Shown piece by piece: positions 8,683 through 18,520 of a stretch of 64,000 nt of DNA. The notes beneath the pieces were generated by a model that was not told the DNA's origin, did not search any database, and saw only the letters and a program-made list of their open reading frames with translations. The position numbers were made by a program, and so were the translations under genes. The DNA comes from Bacteroidales bacterium (GTDB taxonomy: Bacteria; Bacteroidota; Bacteroidia; Bacteroidales; UBA932), in the NCBI GenBank assembly GCA_017477245.1, contig JAFUWY010000018.1:1-64000 (forward strand), given 5' to 3'. The stretch's first letter is position 1. Each line of letters opens with the position of its first letter.

Positions 8683-9297
8683 GTGAAAAAGATTCTTGTC
8701 ATCCTTCTTTCCGCGGCCGCGCTCCTTACCTGCGCGAATGCTTCCGCACAGTCCACCGAGTGGCGCGCCGGCATCGGCTACGCCAACGTCTCCTTCAACG
8801 GTGACGATTGCTCCGACTATCTCAAGGAGCACAGCCTGAGCGGTTTCTATATCGGTATCAACAAGGAGTTCTACTTCTCCACCATGGCCGGACTGACCTT
8901 CGAACCGGGCCTGTATTTCTACTATCACTCCGGCAAGAGCGGGTACACTACCGATCCCAAATTCATGAAGATGTCCTACCTGGCCGTGCCGCTGAACATC
9001 AAGTATACGTTCGAGGCTTCGCCGGAGCTCCTGTTCGGCCTGTACACCGGCCCGGTCCTCAATATCGGCGTGGGCGGCAACGTCTACTCGAAGGAGAAGT
9101 TCGTGACTAACACCGACATTACCGACCCGATGCACAAACTTACCCAGATGGGCATCCAGTGGGATTTCGGCGTGACGGCAGCCTTCTCCGAGGCCGTCCA
9201 GATCCGCCTGGGCTACGCCCTCGGCATGAGCCGCTTGGTCAAGGAGCGCGACGTCCACAGCAACACTTTCAACGTCGGCATCGCCTTTATGTTCTAG
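8683..9297 (+). CDS. outer-membrane beta-barrel protein (porin-like)
   Basis: A 204-residue protein starting at a GTG, which gives the normal signal peptide MKKILVILLSAAALLTCANA ending at Ala-Gln. The rest is alternating polar/aromatic strands, for example FYIGINKEFYFSTMAGLTFE and LYTGPVLNIGVGGNVYSK, ending in VGIAFMF with the C-terminal Phe typical of outer-membrane barrels. It matches the small porin-family/OmpW-like barrels common in Bacteroidota, probably with eight strands. Substrate or function is unknown. It is a single gene between its own promoter and an intrinsic terminator. Confidence 0.8.
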   Translation: MKKILVILLSAAALLTCANASAQSTEWRAGIGYANVSFNGDDCSDYLKEHSLSGFYIGINKEFYFSTMAGLTFEPGLYFYYHSGKSGYTTDPKFMKMSYLAVPLNIKYTFEASPELLFGLYTGPVLNIGVGGNVYSKEKFVTNTDITDPMHKLTQMGIQWDFGVTAAFSEAVQIRLGYALGMSRLVKERDVHSNTFNVGIAFMF

Positions 9298-9313
9298 GCA
9301 CGGCGGTCCGCAC

Positions 9314-9351
9314 GAAAAACCCGGAGTCCGAACACGGACCCCGGGTTTTTC
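9314..9351. terminator. intrinsic terminator after the barrel-protein gene
   Basis: GAAAAACCCGG and GTCCG pair with CGGAC and CGGGTTTTTC around a short AACA loop. Runs of A and T flank both sides, so it can act for both converging genes. Confidence 0.8.
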
Positions 9352-9369
9352 GTTGCCGGACGGAGGGAA

Positions 9370-9672
9370 CTAGGCTTCCTTCTCCTTCTTGCCGACGAAG
9401 TCCTGGACCTTCTCCTTGGCGTCGCCGTAGATGTCCTTCGCCTCTTCCTTGAGTTCGGCGTATTTCTCCTTGGCCTTGCCGGCCACCACGGCGGCTTCTT
9501 CCTTCAGTTCCGCGAACTCTTCCTTGGCTTCTTCGCCGAGTTCGTCGAGTTTGACCTTGGCCTTGCCGGCGATCTCGCCGGCCTTGTCCTTCGTGTACTG
9601 GATCGCTTCGTTGAGGGTCACCTTGCCGTCTCCGTCAAGGTCCATCGCTTTCTTTTTGGGTTCGTCGCTCAT
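9370..9672 (-). CDS. small EF-hand protein with amphipathic helical repeats
   Basis: A 100-residue, highly charged soluble protein. Residues about 11-22 form a single canonical EF-hand loop, DLDGDGKVTLNE, with acidic ligands at 1, 3, 5 and 12. The rest is a continuous Lys/Glu/Ala amphipathic helix with 11-residue-like repeats (KAKEKYAELKEEAKDIYGD is one unit), as in LEA or apolipoprotein-like stress proteins. There is no signal peptide and no cysteine. The -7 motif TACATTTG is upstream. I do not recognise a named family. Calcium binding is inferred from the loop. Possible roles are stress protection or membrane-surface binding. Confidence 0.75.
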   Translation of the reverse strand: MSDEPKKKAMDLDGDGKVTLNEAIQYTKDKAGEIAGKAKVKLDELGEEAKEEFAELKEEAAVVAGKAKEKYAELKEEAKDIYGDAKEKVQDFVGKKEKEA

Positions 9673-9699
9673 GAGAGATTGTTTTTAGTGTTGTTTCGG

Positions 9700-9754
9700 C
9701 AAATGTACAAAAAACTGCGGAATTGCAACGGTATACGGAATCTTTGTATCTTTA
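9700..9754. promoter_or_regulatory. divergent -7 motifs for the EF-hand gene and DUF456 gene
   Basis: TACATTTG on the minus strand (9707-9700) serves the small EF-hand gene. TATCTTTA on the plus strand (9747-9754) ends only 4 bases before the DUF456 ATG at 9759, so that message may be leaderless. Confidence 0.5.
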
Positions 9755-9758
9755 CAAT

Positions 9759-10235
9759 ATGAATACATTCATGATTATCCTGGCCGTCATCCTCGGCGTC
9801 GTGGGGATTGTCGGCAGCATCCTCCCCGGATTGCCCGGACCGCCGCTCAGCTGGATCGGCGTCCTGCTGATCTATTTCTTCGGCGGGGACCCGATGTCAC
9901 AGACCCTGCTCTTCGTGCTGCTGGCCGTGACGATCGTGGTGACGGTGGTGGATTATCTCGTGCCGGCCTGGTTCACCAAGGTGACGGGCGGCAGCAAGTA
10001 TGCTGCGTGGGGAGCCATCCTCGGCCTGCTCGCCGGGTTGATCTTCCCGCTGCCCGGCGGGATGATCGTCACCTCGCTCGCCGGGGCCTTCCTCGCGGAG
10101 GTCGTCCTGGGCGGCAAGGATGCGGGGGCCTCGCTCAAATCTTCGCTGGGGGCATTCCTGGGCTTCCTGTTCGGGACGGGCATCAAGCTCATCGCCTCGG
10201 CGGTGATGCTCTATTATATCATCGCGTACATCTAG
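9759..10235 (+). CDS. DUF456 family membrane protein
   Basis: A 158-residue integral membrane protein with about five hydrophobic helices. It has the Gly/Pro motifs of DUF456: GSILPGLPGPPLSWIG near residues 20-35, then YLVPAWFTKVTGGSKYAAWG, then LAGLIFPLPGGMI. The family's biochemical role is not established. The ATG at 9759 was chosen because it follows the -7 motif. It converges with the YqaA-like gene, the stops overlapping by 4 bases. Confidence 0.8.
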   Translation: MNTFMIILAVILGVVGIVGSILPGLPGPPLSWIGVLLIYFFGGDPMSQTLLFVLLAVTIVVTVVDYLVPAWFTKVTGGSKYAAWGAILGLLAGLIFPLPGGMIVTSLAGAFLAEVVLGGKDAGASLKSSLGAFLGFLFGTGIKLIASAVMLYYIIAYI

Positions 10236-10669
10236 AACAAGCCCACGACCACGTTCCAGAACAGATAGCGGATGGCCTTGCCGATCAGCAGCATGAGGAA
10301 GGTCCAGCCGCGCGGCGCCCTGTAGAAGCCGAGCGCCAGGACCGTCAGGTCGCCTACGATGGGTACCCAGCTGAAGAGCGCCAGCCATACGCCGTATTTC
10401 TGCACCTTCTCCTGCTGCTGCTCGAGTTTCTCGCGCGTGACCTTGAACCATTTCTCGATCCACTCCCACTTGCCGAGCCAGCCCAGGGAGAAGGTGAACA
10501 GGCTGCCCAGCCAGCTGCCGCTCGTCGCGGCCAGGAAGCAGCCGAGGTTCTGGCCCGTCGTGGCCAGGATGGCGATGTACAGCACGTCGGAGCTGAAAGG
10601 GACGATGGAAGCGGCCAGCGCGCTACCGAGGAACAGACCCAGCAGGCCGAGACTCTCGAGCCACTCCAT
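10232..10669 (-). CDS. YqaA-like membrane protein (DedA/VTT-related)
   Basis: A 145-residue protein with about four membrane segments. It has the short YqaA-type layout of the VTT/DedA superfamily: a re-entrant region near SIVPFSSDVLYIAIL, GSWLGSLFTFSLGWLGKW, and SWVPIVGDLTVLALGF with the conserved Pro and Asp. VTT relatives act in lipid scrambling or membrane homeostasis; the substrate is unknown here. Its ATG overlaps the stop of the ABC exporter by one base, so it is the last gene of the run that begins at tkt. Whether it works with the exporter is only inferred from position. Confidence 0.8.
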   Translation of the reverse strand: MEWLESLGLLGLFLGSALAASIVPFSSDVLYIAILATTGQNLGCFLAATSGSWLGSLFTFSLGWLGKWEWIEKWFKVTREKLEQQQEKVQKYGVWLALFSWVPIVGDLTVLALGFYRAPRGWTFLMLLIGKAIRYLFWNVVVGLF

Positions 10670-12303
10670 CAGCTGAAATGCAGGATCTGGTCGGCCCGGG
10701 CCGTGACGGCATCCCGGTGCGAGATGAAGAGAAGGGTCTTGCTGCCGCGGAAGCGGCTGAAGAGGCGGTCGAGCAACAGCTCCTCGGTCGCGGCGTCCAG
10801 TGCGGAGGTGGCCTCGTCGAGGATCAGGATCCCGCCGTCGCGCAGCAGGGCGCGGGCGATGGCGATGCGCTGGCACTGTCCCTCGCTCAGGCCCGTCCCT
10901 TCCTCGCCGCATGGCGTGTCAAGCCCCTGGGGCAGGTCGAAGACGAAGTCTGCGACGGCGGTGTGCAGGGCATCCCGCAACTGCTCGTCCGTGGCGTCGG
11001 CGCGGGCCAGCAGGAGATTCTCGCGGATGGTGCCGCTGAGCAGGGAATTCCCCTGCGGGACATAGAGGAAATTGTCGCGGACGGCCGGTCCGGCCTTATA
11101 GGTGCGCTCCGGCCCATAGATCTCGACCCGTCCGGCATCGGGACGGAGCAGGCCCAGGACCAGCCGGCTGAGCGTGCTCTTGCCGGCGCCCGTGGGGCCC
11201 ATGATCACCGTCATCGTGCCGGGCTCGAAGTCGTGGGAGAAATGGTCCAGGATGGTGTCCGGCCGGTCCGGATAGGCGTAGGTCACGTCCGTGAGGCGGA
11301 TGCCGGGCGCTCCGGCGAGCCGGACCGGCTCCTCGCGCGGCTCCTGCTCCAGGGCCTGGAGCTCCATCAGCCGCTCGACGGAGGTGGTGGCGTGGATGAA
11401 GGCGGGGATCTGCCGGGCCAGTTCGACGATCGGGCGCTGGACCTGGCCGACCAGTTGCAGGAAGGCGGTCATCATGCCGTAGGTCACGACGCCGTCGCGG
11501 ATGCCGATCACGCCCCAGAGGAAGGCGGCGGCGTAGCCGCCCATGAAGCCGAAGTGCATGAAGGCGCGGGCCACGGCGTTGTAGCGCAGGCGGAGGACGG
11601 TCTGGTCATAGACGTCCCGCTGCAGCCAGCCCAGGCGGTCCATGACGCGCTGCGTGCCGATCAGGGTCAGGACGACAATGCGTTTCTGGAGGCTCTCCTG
11701 CATCAGCTGCTGGATCTCCGCGTCCTGCTTGCGGATCCGTTCGGTGAGCCGGCGGAGCGCCCGGAAGAACAGGCGGGACCCCAGGATGGCGGCGATCATC
11801 AGGACCACCAGGACCCAGAGCAGGTTGGGGGCCATCAGCAGCAGGTACACCGAAGCGGCGACGAGCTGCACCAGGGTGATGACCATGTCGGGGAAGCGGG
11901 TGCACAGCAGGTCGGTGATCACGCGCACGTCCTCTTCGAGCCGGTTGACGGCATCGCCGCTGCGGAAGCGCTCGCGGCCGCTCCAGGCGCTGCGGAGCAC
12001 GGTGGAGAAGGTCTCGGCGCGCAGGTCGTTGCCGGTCTTGACGAGGTTGTAGCTCTCCCAGGCCGCAGCGCTCACCGAGCAGACCAGCCGCAGCAGCATG
12101 ATGCCGAGGAGGATGCCGATGTGCAGCCCGAGGGGTGCGTCGCTGACGCCCGTGGCGATGTCCACCAGGCGTTTGCAGATCCAGACGAATCCGAGCGATG
12201 CGGCGACCCGCACCAGCCCGATGACGATGCTGAGCAGCGTCCTCCCGCGGGAAGGACGCGCCATGGGGCGCAGGCCCCGGAGAATCTGCCGGACAGGAAT
12301 CAT
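10669..12303 (-). CDS. ABC exporter (fused permease and ATPase)
   Basis: A 544-residue half-transporter. A six-helix membrane domain (about 20-310) is followed by an ATPase with Walker A GPTGAGKST (369-377), Q-loop in VPQGNSLLSG, signature LSEGQ (472-476), Walker B ILILDEA (492-498) and switch His529. No C39 peptidase domain is fused to the front, so any leader cleavage must be done by another protein. The start overlaps the PqqD stop by 4 bases (ATGA). Type I exporters of this build move lipids, peptides or drugs. Next to PqqD-like, S26-like and HprK-like genes a peptide cargo is the best guess, as for lasso-peptide exporters, but this is inference. Confidence 0.88.
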   Translation of the reverse strand: MIPVRQILRGLRPMARPSRGRTLLSIVIGLVRVAASLGFVWICKRLVDIATGVSDAPLGLHIGILLGIMLLRLVCSVSAAAWESYNLVKTGNDLRAETFSTVLRSAWSGRERFRSGDAVNRLEEDVRVITDLLCTRFPDMVITLVQLVAASVYLLLMAPNLLWVLVVLMIAAILGSRLFFRALRRLTERIRKQDAEIQQLMQESLQKRIVVLTLIGTQRVMDRLGWLQRDVYDQTVLRLRYNAVARAFMHFGFMGGYAAAFLWGVIGIRDGVVTYGMMTAFLQLVGQVQRPIVELARQIPAFIHATTSVERLMELQALEQEPREEPVRLAGAPGIRLTDVTYAYPDRPDTILDHFSHDFEPGTMTVIMGPTGAGKSTLSRLVLGLLRPDAGRVEIYGPERTYKAGPAVRDNFLYVPQGNSLLSGTIRENLLLARADATDEQLRDALHTAVADFVFDLPQGLDTPCGEEGTGLSEGQCQRIAIARALLRDGGILILDEATSALDAATEELLLDRLFSRFRGSKTLLFISHRDAVTARADQILHFS

Positions 12304-12569
12304 TCGGCGAGCAGGCCGGCGTTGCGCCAGGTCTCCGTCAGGGTCCCGACATCGGTCCGGGCCTGCTCCTCGGTGACGTCGTAGCGTCCGGTCAGCAGGC
12401 GGGCGATGTCGTCCTCCGAGAATTCCTTGCCCTGCAGCTGCTCCCACAGCCAGGCGGCGGTGTCGTTCATGGAGATGATCTTGCTGAAATCCACCCGGGA
12501 GAGTCCGTCTCCCGTGATGATGTGCTGTCCGAGGAGCTCCCTCATGACAAATCCTTCCTTCAGTTTCAT
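12300..12569 (-). CDS. PqqD-like peptide-binding protein
   Basis: An 89-residue PqqD-family protein: an N-terminal beta-rich part (GFVMRELLGQHIITGDG), then the typical NDTAAWLWEQLQGKEFSEDDI helix pair, a DVTEEQARTDVGTL helix and a short C-terminal helix. PqqD domains bind the leader peptide of ribosomally made, modified peptides and hand it to the modifying enzyme; lasso-peptide clusters use a free-standing PqqD-like B1 protein. The start at 12569 overlaps the S26-peptidase stop (ATGA). No radical SAM partner is adjacent. Family assignment is good; the bound peptide is unknown. Confidence 0.85.
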   Translation of the reverse strand: MKLKEGFVMRELLGQHIITGDGLSRVDFSKIISMNDTAAWLWEQLQGKEFSEDDIARLLTGRYDVTEEQARTDVGTLTETWRNAGLLAE

Positions 12570-12988
12570 ATCAGTCGTCTGTAAATGCCTAAAATATAGC
12601 GTCTCAGCGGTTTGATGGCGCGCCAGAAGCGGCCCGGGCCGGGCTTTCGCGCGCGGCCGCCGGGACGCTGGATCTCGATGACGGTGCCGCACACGTCCTG
12701 CGTCGTGCAGCGCTCCGTGCCCTGCAGGTTGCCGTCTCCCATCAGCGTGAGCGCGTCGCCGTCCACGGCGATGACCCGGTGCAGGATGTAGCGGCCTCCG
12801 GTGCGGACGAGGACGATGTCGCCGTCGCGGACTTCCTCCAGCCTGCGCAGGGTGACACGGTCCCGGTCGCCGCGGATCGTAGGGAGCATGCTGCTGCCCT
12901 TGGGGATGATGACGGCGTCCCGGCCCTCGCGCAGCAGGGCCGTCACCTCGCCGAGGAGGATGTCGTTGGGCAGGACACGCTTATCCAT
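12566..12988 (-). CDS. S24/S26-type signal peptidase-like protein
   Basis: A 140-residue protein with the signal-peptidase/LexA beta fold. The nucleophile motif is KGSSMLPT (catalytic Ser probably residue 33), followed by RRLEEVRDGDIVLVR and then YILHRVIAVDGD. The second motif has His70 where bacterial leader peptidases have Lys, as in the S26B (SipW/eukaryotic-type) branch, and MGDGNLQG is the next conserved box. There is no N-terminal membrane anchor, which is odd for a signal peptidase. The C-terminus is Arg-rich. It overlaps the HprK-like gene by 8 bases. It could cleave a leader peptide before export; no substrate is seen. Confidence 0.78.
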   Translation of the reverse strand: MDKRVLPNDILLGEVTALLREGRDAVIIPKGSSMLPTIRGDRDRVTLRRLEEVRDGDIVLVRTGGRYILHRVIAVDGDALTLMGDGNLQGTERCTTQDVCGTVIEIQRPGGRARKPGPGRFWRAIKPLRRYILGIYRRLI

Positions 12989-13859
12989 CGACGGTGGTCT
13001 GGCAAAGTCGGGCAGCCGCTTCGTCCGGCAGGCAGTCCAGCAGGTAGCAGGGGATGTCCCGGGCGATGGCGGACAGGGTCTCGTGCTGGGCGTCGGTCAC
13101 TTCCCGGAAGGGGCGGAAGCCTGAGCAGGAAGACAGGACGGATGCGTAGGCCTGGACCATGCCGAGGCGGGAGATGGTGTTCTGCGGCGCCTGGCGGAGC
13201 CGGACGATGGCGCCGACGGGGACGTCCTTCGCCTTGTAGCAGGGGGTCTTGCCGCTCCAGGGCGTGCCGAAGACGCGCACCGTGCCGTCCACGATGCGCA
13301 GCACGGGGTTGTCGTCGTTGAGGAGTTCCGTGCCTTCGATGTACTTGAGCCACAGCGAGCTGTGCGTACTCTTGCCCGTACCGCTGCGGCCCAGGAACAG
13401 GAAGCCGCGTCCGCGGTGCATGACCACGGACGAGTGCATCTCCAGCGCGGAGCGGAAGGCCCCGGCGAAGGTGTACAGCAGCATCATGGCGTTGTTGACG
13501 GCGAAGGCCTGCGTCGCCGGTGCGCCCGGCGCGTAGAGGTATCCCTGGCGGAAATCCCGGCTGAAGTCGAGGACGCCGGCCACGGGGGTCTTGGGCATCG
13601 GGGCGAATTCAGCCCGGAAGCCTGCTTCGGTGCGAAGCAGGTTGACGACCGGCTCACCGGACTCCTGCGGGGCCCGGTACAGGACCTCGCCCGGCGTCGC
13701 CGGCGCTTCCGGCACGACGGTCAGCCGGAACAACAGCGGCTCCGCGCCCGGTCCCGGAATCCCGAAGGGATCGTAATTGTGCAGATGACCCGCTACCGGG
13801 TGTCCGTCCGGCAGGTCAAGGGCGATCGTCAGCCCGGCTACCTGGAGAAAGCGTGTCAT
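12981..13859 (-). CDS. HprK-related P-loop kinase
   Basis: A 292-residue protein. The N-terminal half has no motif I recognise. The C-terminal half has the HPr kinase/PEPCK-type nucleotide site: Walker A GRSGTGKST (157-165), the acidic stretch LLNDDNPVLRI (179-189), and GTPWSGK (198-204). It is not the standard HPr kinase: it lacks the usual N-terminal domain and sits away from any PTS gene. Relatives in lasso-peptide and PqqD-type clusters phosphorylate a precursor peptide. It starts 9 bases after the lepA stop and overlaps the peptidase gene. Substrate is inferred only from neighbours. Confidence 0.75.
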   Translation of the reverse strand: MTRFLQVAGLTIALDLPDGHPVAGHLHNYDPFGIPGPGAEPLLFRLTVVPEAPATPGEVLYRAPQESGEPVVNLLRTEAGFRAEFAPMPKTPVAGVLDFSRDFRQGYLYAPGAPATQAFAVNNAMMLLYTFAGAFRSALEMHSSVVMHRGRGFLFLGRSGTGKSTHSSLWLKYIEGTELLNDDNPVLRIVDGTVRVFGTPWSGKTPCYKAKDVPVGAIVRLRQAPQNTISRLGMVQAYASVLSSCSGFRPFREVTDAQHETLSAIARDIPCYLLDCLPDEAAARLCQTTVDG

Positions 13860-13868
13860 CCTGCGTGT

Positions 13869-15659
<1,791 letters not shown>

Positions 15660-15664
15660 CGGTC

Positions 15665-17686
15665 TCAGAAGAGCTTGTTCACCTGCTCGTAGACATTCTG
15701 GGCGGTGTAGCCGAGCTTCTCGTCGAGCACCTTGTAGGGAGCGGAGAAGCCGAAGGATTCCATGCCCCAGATGGTGCCCTCGGACTCAGGCACGAGGCCC
15801 TGCAGCGTGACAGGCAGGCCGGCGGTCATGCCGAACTTCTTCACGCCCGTGGGCAGGACGCTCTGCTGGTACTCCTTGGGCTGCTGGCGGAACAGCCCCT
15901 CGGACGGCACGCTGACCACGCGGACCTTCTTGCCGTCGGCGCGGAGCAGCTTGGCACCGGCCTCCAGGGTGGAGACTTCGGAGCCGGAGGCCACGAGGAT
16001 GACGTCCGGGTTCTCGTCGGAACCGGCCACGATGTAGCCGCCCTTGGCCACCTGGCTGTAGTCGTTGCCCTCGGGGAGGTTGGCGATGTTCTGGCGGGAG
16101 AACAATAGGGCCGTCGGGGTGGTGGTGTTCTCCATGGCGATCTTCCAGGCCTCGGTGGTCTCCTTGGCGTCGGCCGGGCGGAGCACCAGGACGGAATTCC
16201 TGCCGTGGTGGTTCTTGAGCTTCTCCATCAGGCGGATCTGGGCTTCCTGCTCGACGGGCTCGTGGGTCGGGCCGTCCTCGCCGACGCGGAAGGCGTCATG
16301 GGTCCAGATGAACTTGACGGGGATCTCCATGAGGGCGGCCATGCGCACGGCCGGCTTCATGTAGTCGGAGAACACGAAGAAGGTGCCGCAGGCGGGGATG
16401 ACGCCGCCGTGCAGGGCCATGCCCATGCAGCAGCAGGCCATCGTGAGTTCGGCGACGCCGGCCTGGAAGAAGGCGCCGGAGAAGTCGCCGGCCTGGAAGG
16501 CGTGGGTCTTCTTGAGGAAGCCGTCGGTCTTGTCGGAGTTGGACAGGTCGGCGGAGGCGCAGATCATGTTGGGCACCTGCTCCGCGAGGGCGGACAGGCA
16601 GGCGGCGGAAGCGCTGCGGGTGGAGTCATTGTCCTTCTGGACGACCTTGCTCCAGTCGATCTTCGGGGCCTTGCCGCTGAACCAGTCGGCGCACTGGGCC
16701 GCCTTGTCGGGGTTGGCGTCGGCCCAGGCCTTCTCCTCGGCCTTGCGCTCCGCGACGATGCCGGCAAGCTCTTCGGCACGCTTGGCGTAGAGCTCCTTGA
16801 CGTCATCGAAGATGGCGAACGGGTTCTCGGGGTCGCCGCCGAGGTTCTTGACGGTGTTGACGAAGGCGTCGCCGCCGAGCGGGGCGCCGTGGGTCTTGCA
16901 GTCGCGCTCGTAGGAGCTGCCGTCGGCCTTGAGGGCGCCCTTGCCCATGATGCACTTGCCGATGATCATCGTCGGCTTGCCCTGGACCTTCTGGGCGGCT
17001 TCGATGGCGCAGCGGATCTGCTCGACGTCGTTGCCGTTGATCTCGATGACCTCCCAGCCGAAGGCGCGGTACTTGGCGGCCGTGTCCTCGTTCAGCACGA
17101 CGTCGGTCGTAGTGGAGAGCTGGATGTCGTTGGAGTCGTAGAAGACGATGAGGTTGTCCAGGCCGAGCACGGAGGCGATGCGGGCACCGCCCTGGCTGAT
17201 CTCCTCCTCGATGCCGCCGTCGGAGATGTAGGCGTAGATGGTCTCCTTGGCGAAGGTCGGGTTGCCGGTGTGGGCTGCCAGGAACTTGGCGGCGATGGCG
17301 GCGCCGATGGCGAGGACGTGGCCCTGGCCGAGGGGGCCGGAGGTGTTCTCGATGCCGCGGGCGACATTGAGCTCGGGGTGTCCGGTGGTGGGGGAGTCCC
17401 ACTGGCGGAGGTTGGCGAGCTCGTCGAGGGTGAACTTGCCGGTGAGGCAGAGCTGGCTGTAGAGCATCGGAGCCATGTGGCCCGGATCGAGGAAGAAGCG
17501 GTCACGGCCGGCCCAGGAAGGATCCTTGGGGTCGTACTTGAGATACTCGGAGTAGAGCACGTTGATGAAGTCGGCTCCACCCATGGCACCGCCCGGGTGG
17601 CCGGACTTGGCCTTCTCGACGGAGGCTGCCGCCAGGATGCGGATGTTGTCTGCTGCGTGATTGAGGACGCTGATCGGATTGGACAT
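15665..17686 (-). CDS. tkt: transketolase
   Basis: A 673-residue thiamine diphosphate enzyme of the pentose phosphate pathway, of full family length. Visible features are [10 protein letters not shown] near residue 30, [14 protein letters not shown], the cofactor-binding stretch [10 protein letters not shown] followed by [10 protein letters not shown], and the C-terminal half with [19 protein letters not shown] and [10 protein letters not shown]. The cofactor motif reads SDGG...DSND rather than the textbook GDG...NN; I believe this is a group feature in Bacteroidota rather than damage. It is the first gene of the run that continues through lepA to the YqaA-like gene. The promoter is TAAATTTG at 17732-17725. 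Confidence 0.96.
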   Translation of the reverse strand: MSNPISVLNHAADNIRILAAASVEKAKSGHPGGAMGGADFINVLYSEYLKYDPKDPSWAGRDRFFLDPGHMAPMLYSQLCLTGKFTLDELANLRQWDSPTTGHPELNVARGIENTSGPLGQGHVLAIGAAIAAKFLAAHTGNPTFAKETIYAYISDGGIEEEISQGGARIASVLGLDNLIVFYDSNDIQLSTTTDVVLNEDTAAKYRAFGWEVIEINGNDVEQIRCAIEAAQKVQGKPTMIIGKCIMGKGALKADGSSYERDCKTHGAPLGGDAFVNTVKNLGGDPENPFAIFDDVKELYAKRAEELAGIVAERKAEEKAWADANPDKAAQCADWFSGKAPKIDWSKVVQKDNDSTRSASAACLSALAEQVPNMICASADLSNSDKTDGFLKKTHAFQAGDFSGAFFQAGVAELTMACCCMGMALHGGVIPACGTFFVFSDYMKPAVRMAALMEIPVKFIWTHDAFRVGEDGPTHEPVEQEAQIRLMEKLKNHHGRNSVLVLRPADAKETTEAWKIAMENTTTPTALLFSRQNIANLPEGNDYSQVAKGGYIVAGSDENPDVILVASGSEVSTLEAGAKLLRADGKKVRVVSVPSEGLFRQQPKEYQQSVLPTGVKKFGMTAGLPVTLQGLVPESEGTIWGMESFGFSAPYKVLDEKLGYTAQNVYEQVNKLF

Positions 17687-17724
17687 AATCTGTATGGTAT
17701 TAGTTAATAATTTGCAATAGTCTA

Positions 17725-17732
17725 CAAATTTA
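17725..17732 (-). promoter_or_regulatory. -7 promoter motif (TAAATTTG) for tkt
   Basis: A full match to TAnnTTTG on the minus strand, 39 bases before the tkt ATG. It lies in the AT-rich stretch between tkt and the GC-rich palindrome at 17779-17902. Confidence 0.6.
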
Positions 17733-17778
17733 GCAATTATTTTGGCTAAACCAGCCTTTCGGACCTTAGAAATGTATC

Positions 17779-17902
17779 CGTCCCAGACGGACCGTGCTCC
17801 GGCAAAAGCTCAGCCGCAGCAGGGTTCGTGGCGTCGAACCCGGTTCCCGCGCAGCGGGAAGCGAGGATGGAAGCCGAGCCGGGGCACGGTCCGCCTGGGA
17901 CG
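17779..17902. repeat. long GC-rich palindrome downstream of yidD
   Basis: The arms are 17779-17803 and 17878-17902, 25 nt each with two mismatches, starting CGTCCCAG. The interior holds a perfect 7-bp hairpin with a GCA loop (TTCCCGC-GCA-GCGGGAA, 17844-17860) and a smaller one (GGTTCG/CGAACC, 17823-17840). The cruciform-like build resembles the elements in trmB. It lies 7 bases after the yidD stop and could also act as a transcription barrier between yidD and tkt, but it has no U-run. Confidence 0.75.
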
Positions 17903-17909
17903 TGGGACG

Positions 17910-18149
17910 TTACGGCACAGGGTCGTAGCCGCTGCCGCCCCAGGGATGGCAGCGCAGGATCCGCTTGAGGCTCAGCCAGAAACCCTTGACCGGCCCGTAC
18001 TTGCGGAAGGCCTCGAGGGCGTACTGCGAGCAGGTGGGCGTGAAGCGGCAGGTCGGCGGCTTGAGCGGCGAGATGCACAGCTGGTAGAACTTGATCAGCA
18101 GGATGAACGGGGCCGAAAGCACCCGCCTGACGGCCTGGGCGAAGGTCAT
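17910..18149 (-). CDS. yidD: YidD membrane protein insertion efficiency factor
   Basis: A 79-residue protein with the conserved core [19 protein letters not shown] and the Cys-His-Pro-rich end [17 protein letters not shown] membrane-binding N-terminal helix ([19 protein letters not shown]) precedes the core. YidD assists YidC-dependent insertion of inner-membrane proteins. Its ATG overlaps the rnpA stop by 4 bases; rnpA-yidD is a classic pair. Confidence 0.95.
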   Translation of the reverse strand: MTFAQAVRRVLSAPFILLIKFYQLCISPLKPPTCRFTPTCSQYALEAFRKYGPVKGFWLSLKRILRCHPWGGSGYDPVP

Positions 18150-18520
18150 TGGGCAGTGATTTTGCGGGTGATCCGGTCGAGGATTTCGCCGACTTCGGCG
18201 TAGAGGATCCTGAAATCGGCCACCTCCGCGTGGGAATAGGCGAGCATCAGGTCCACGCCCGTGGCGGCGAGCCGTTCCTTCTGGAGGCGGTACGACTCGC
18301 GCAGGCGGCGCTTGAGGAGGTTGCGCCGGACGGCGCGCTTGAAGAATTTCTTGGGCACCGAGACCATCAGGCGGTTGTGTCCGGTGTCCCGCCCGGCGGC
18401 CCAGCAGAAACGCAGGTGCTCCGTCGTCCCCCATTTCCCGTCGGAAATGAGTGCGGCGACGGTCGTCTTCCCGCACAGCCGCTCCTCCTTGGGGAGGGTA
18501 TGGCCTTGCGGAGAAGTCAT
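18146..18520 (-). CDS. rnpA: ribonuclease P protein component
   Basis: A 124-residue basic protein. It has the N-terminal [18 protein letters not shown] and the RNA-binding signature [17 protein letters not shown] (the RNR-type motif). It is the protein subunit of RNase P, which matures tRNA 5' ends. The RNA subunit is not seen in this window. The start is directly next to the hemD stop. Confidence 0.95.
   Translation of the reverse strand: MTSPQGHTLPKEERLCGKTTVAALISDGKWGTTEHLRFCWAAGRDTGHNRLMVSVPKKFFKRAVRRNLLKRRLRESYRLQKERLAATGVDLMLAYSHAEVADFRILYAEVGEILDRITRKITAQ

Noticed and set aside
9314-9351. Hairpin after the barrel-protein gene as a member of the palindromic element family
   Set aside because: It has A and T runs on both sides and is short, so it is an ordinary bidirectional terminator.
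12981-13859. The P-loop protein as true HPr kinase/phosphorylase
   Set aside because: It lacks the HPrK N-terminal domain and has no PTS genes nearby. Only the nucleotide-binding core is shared.
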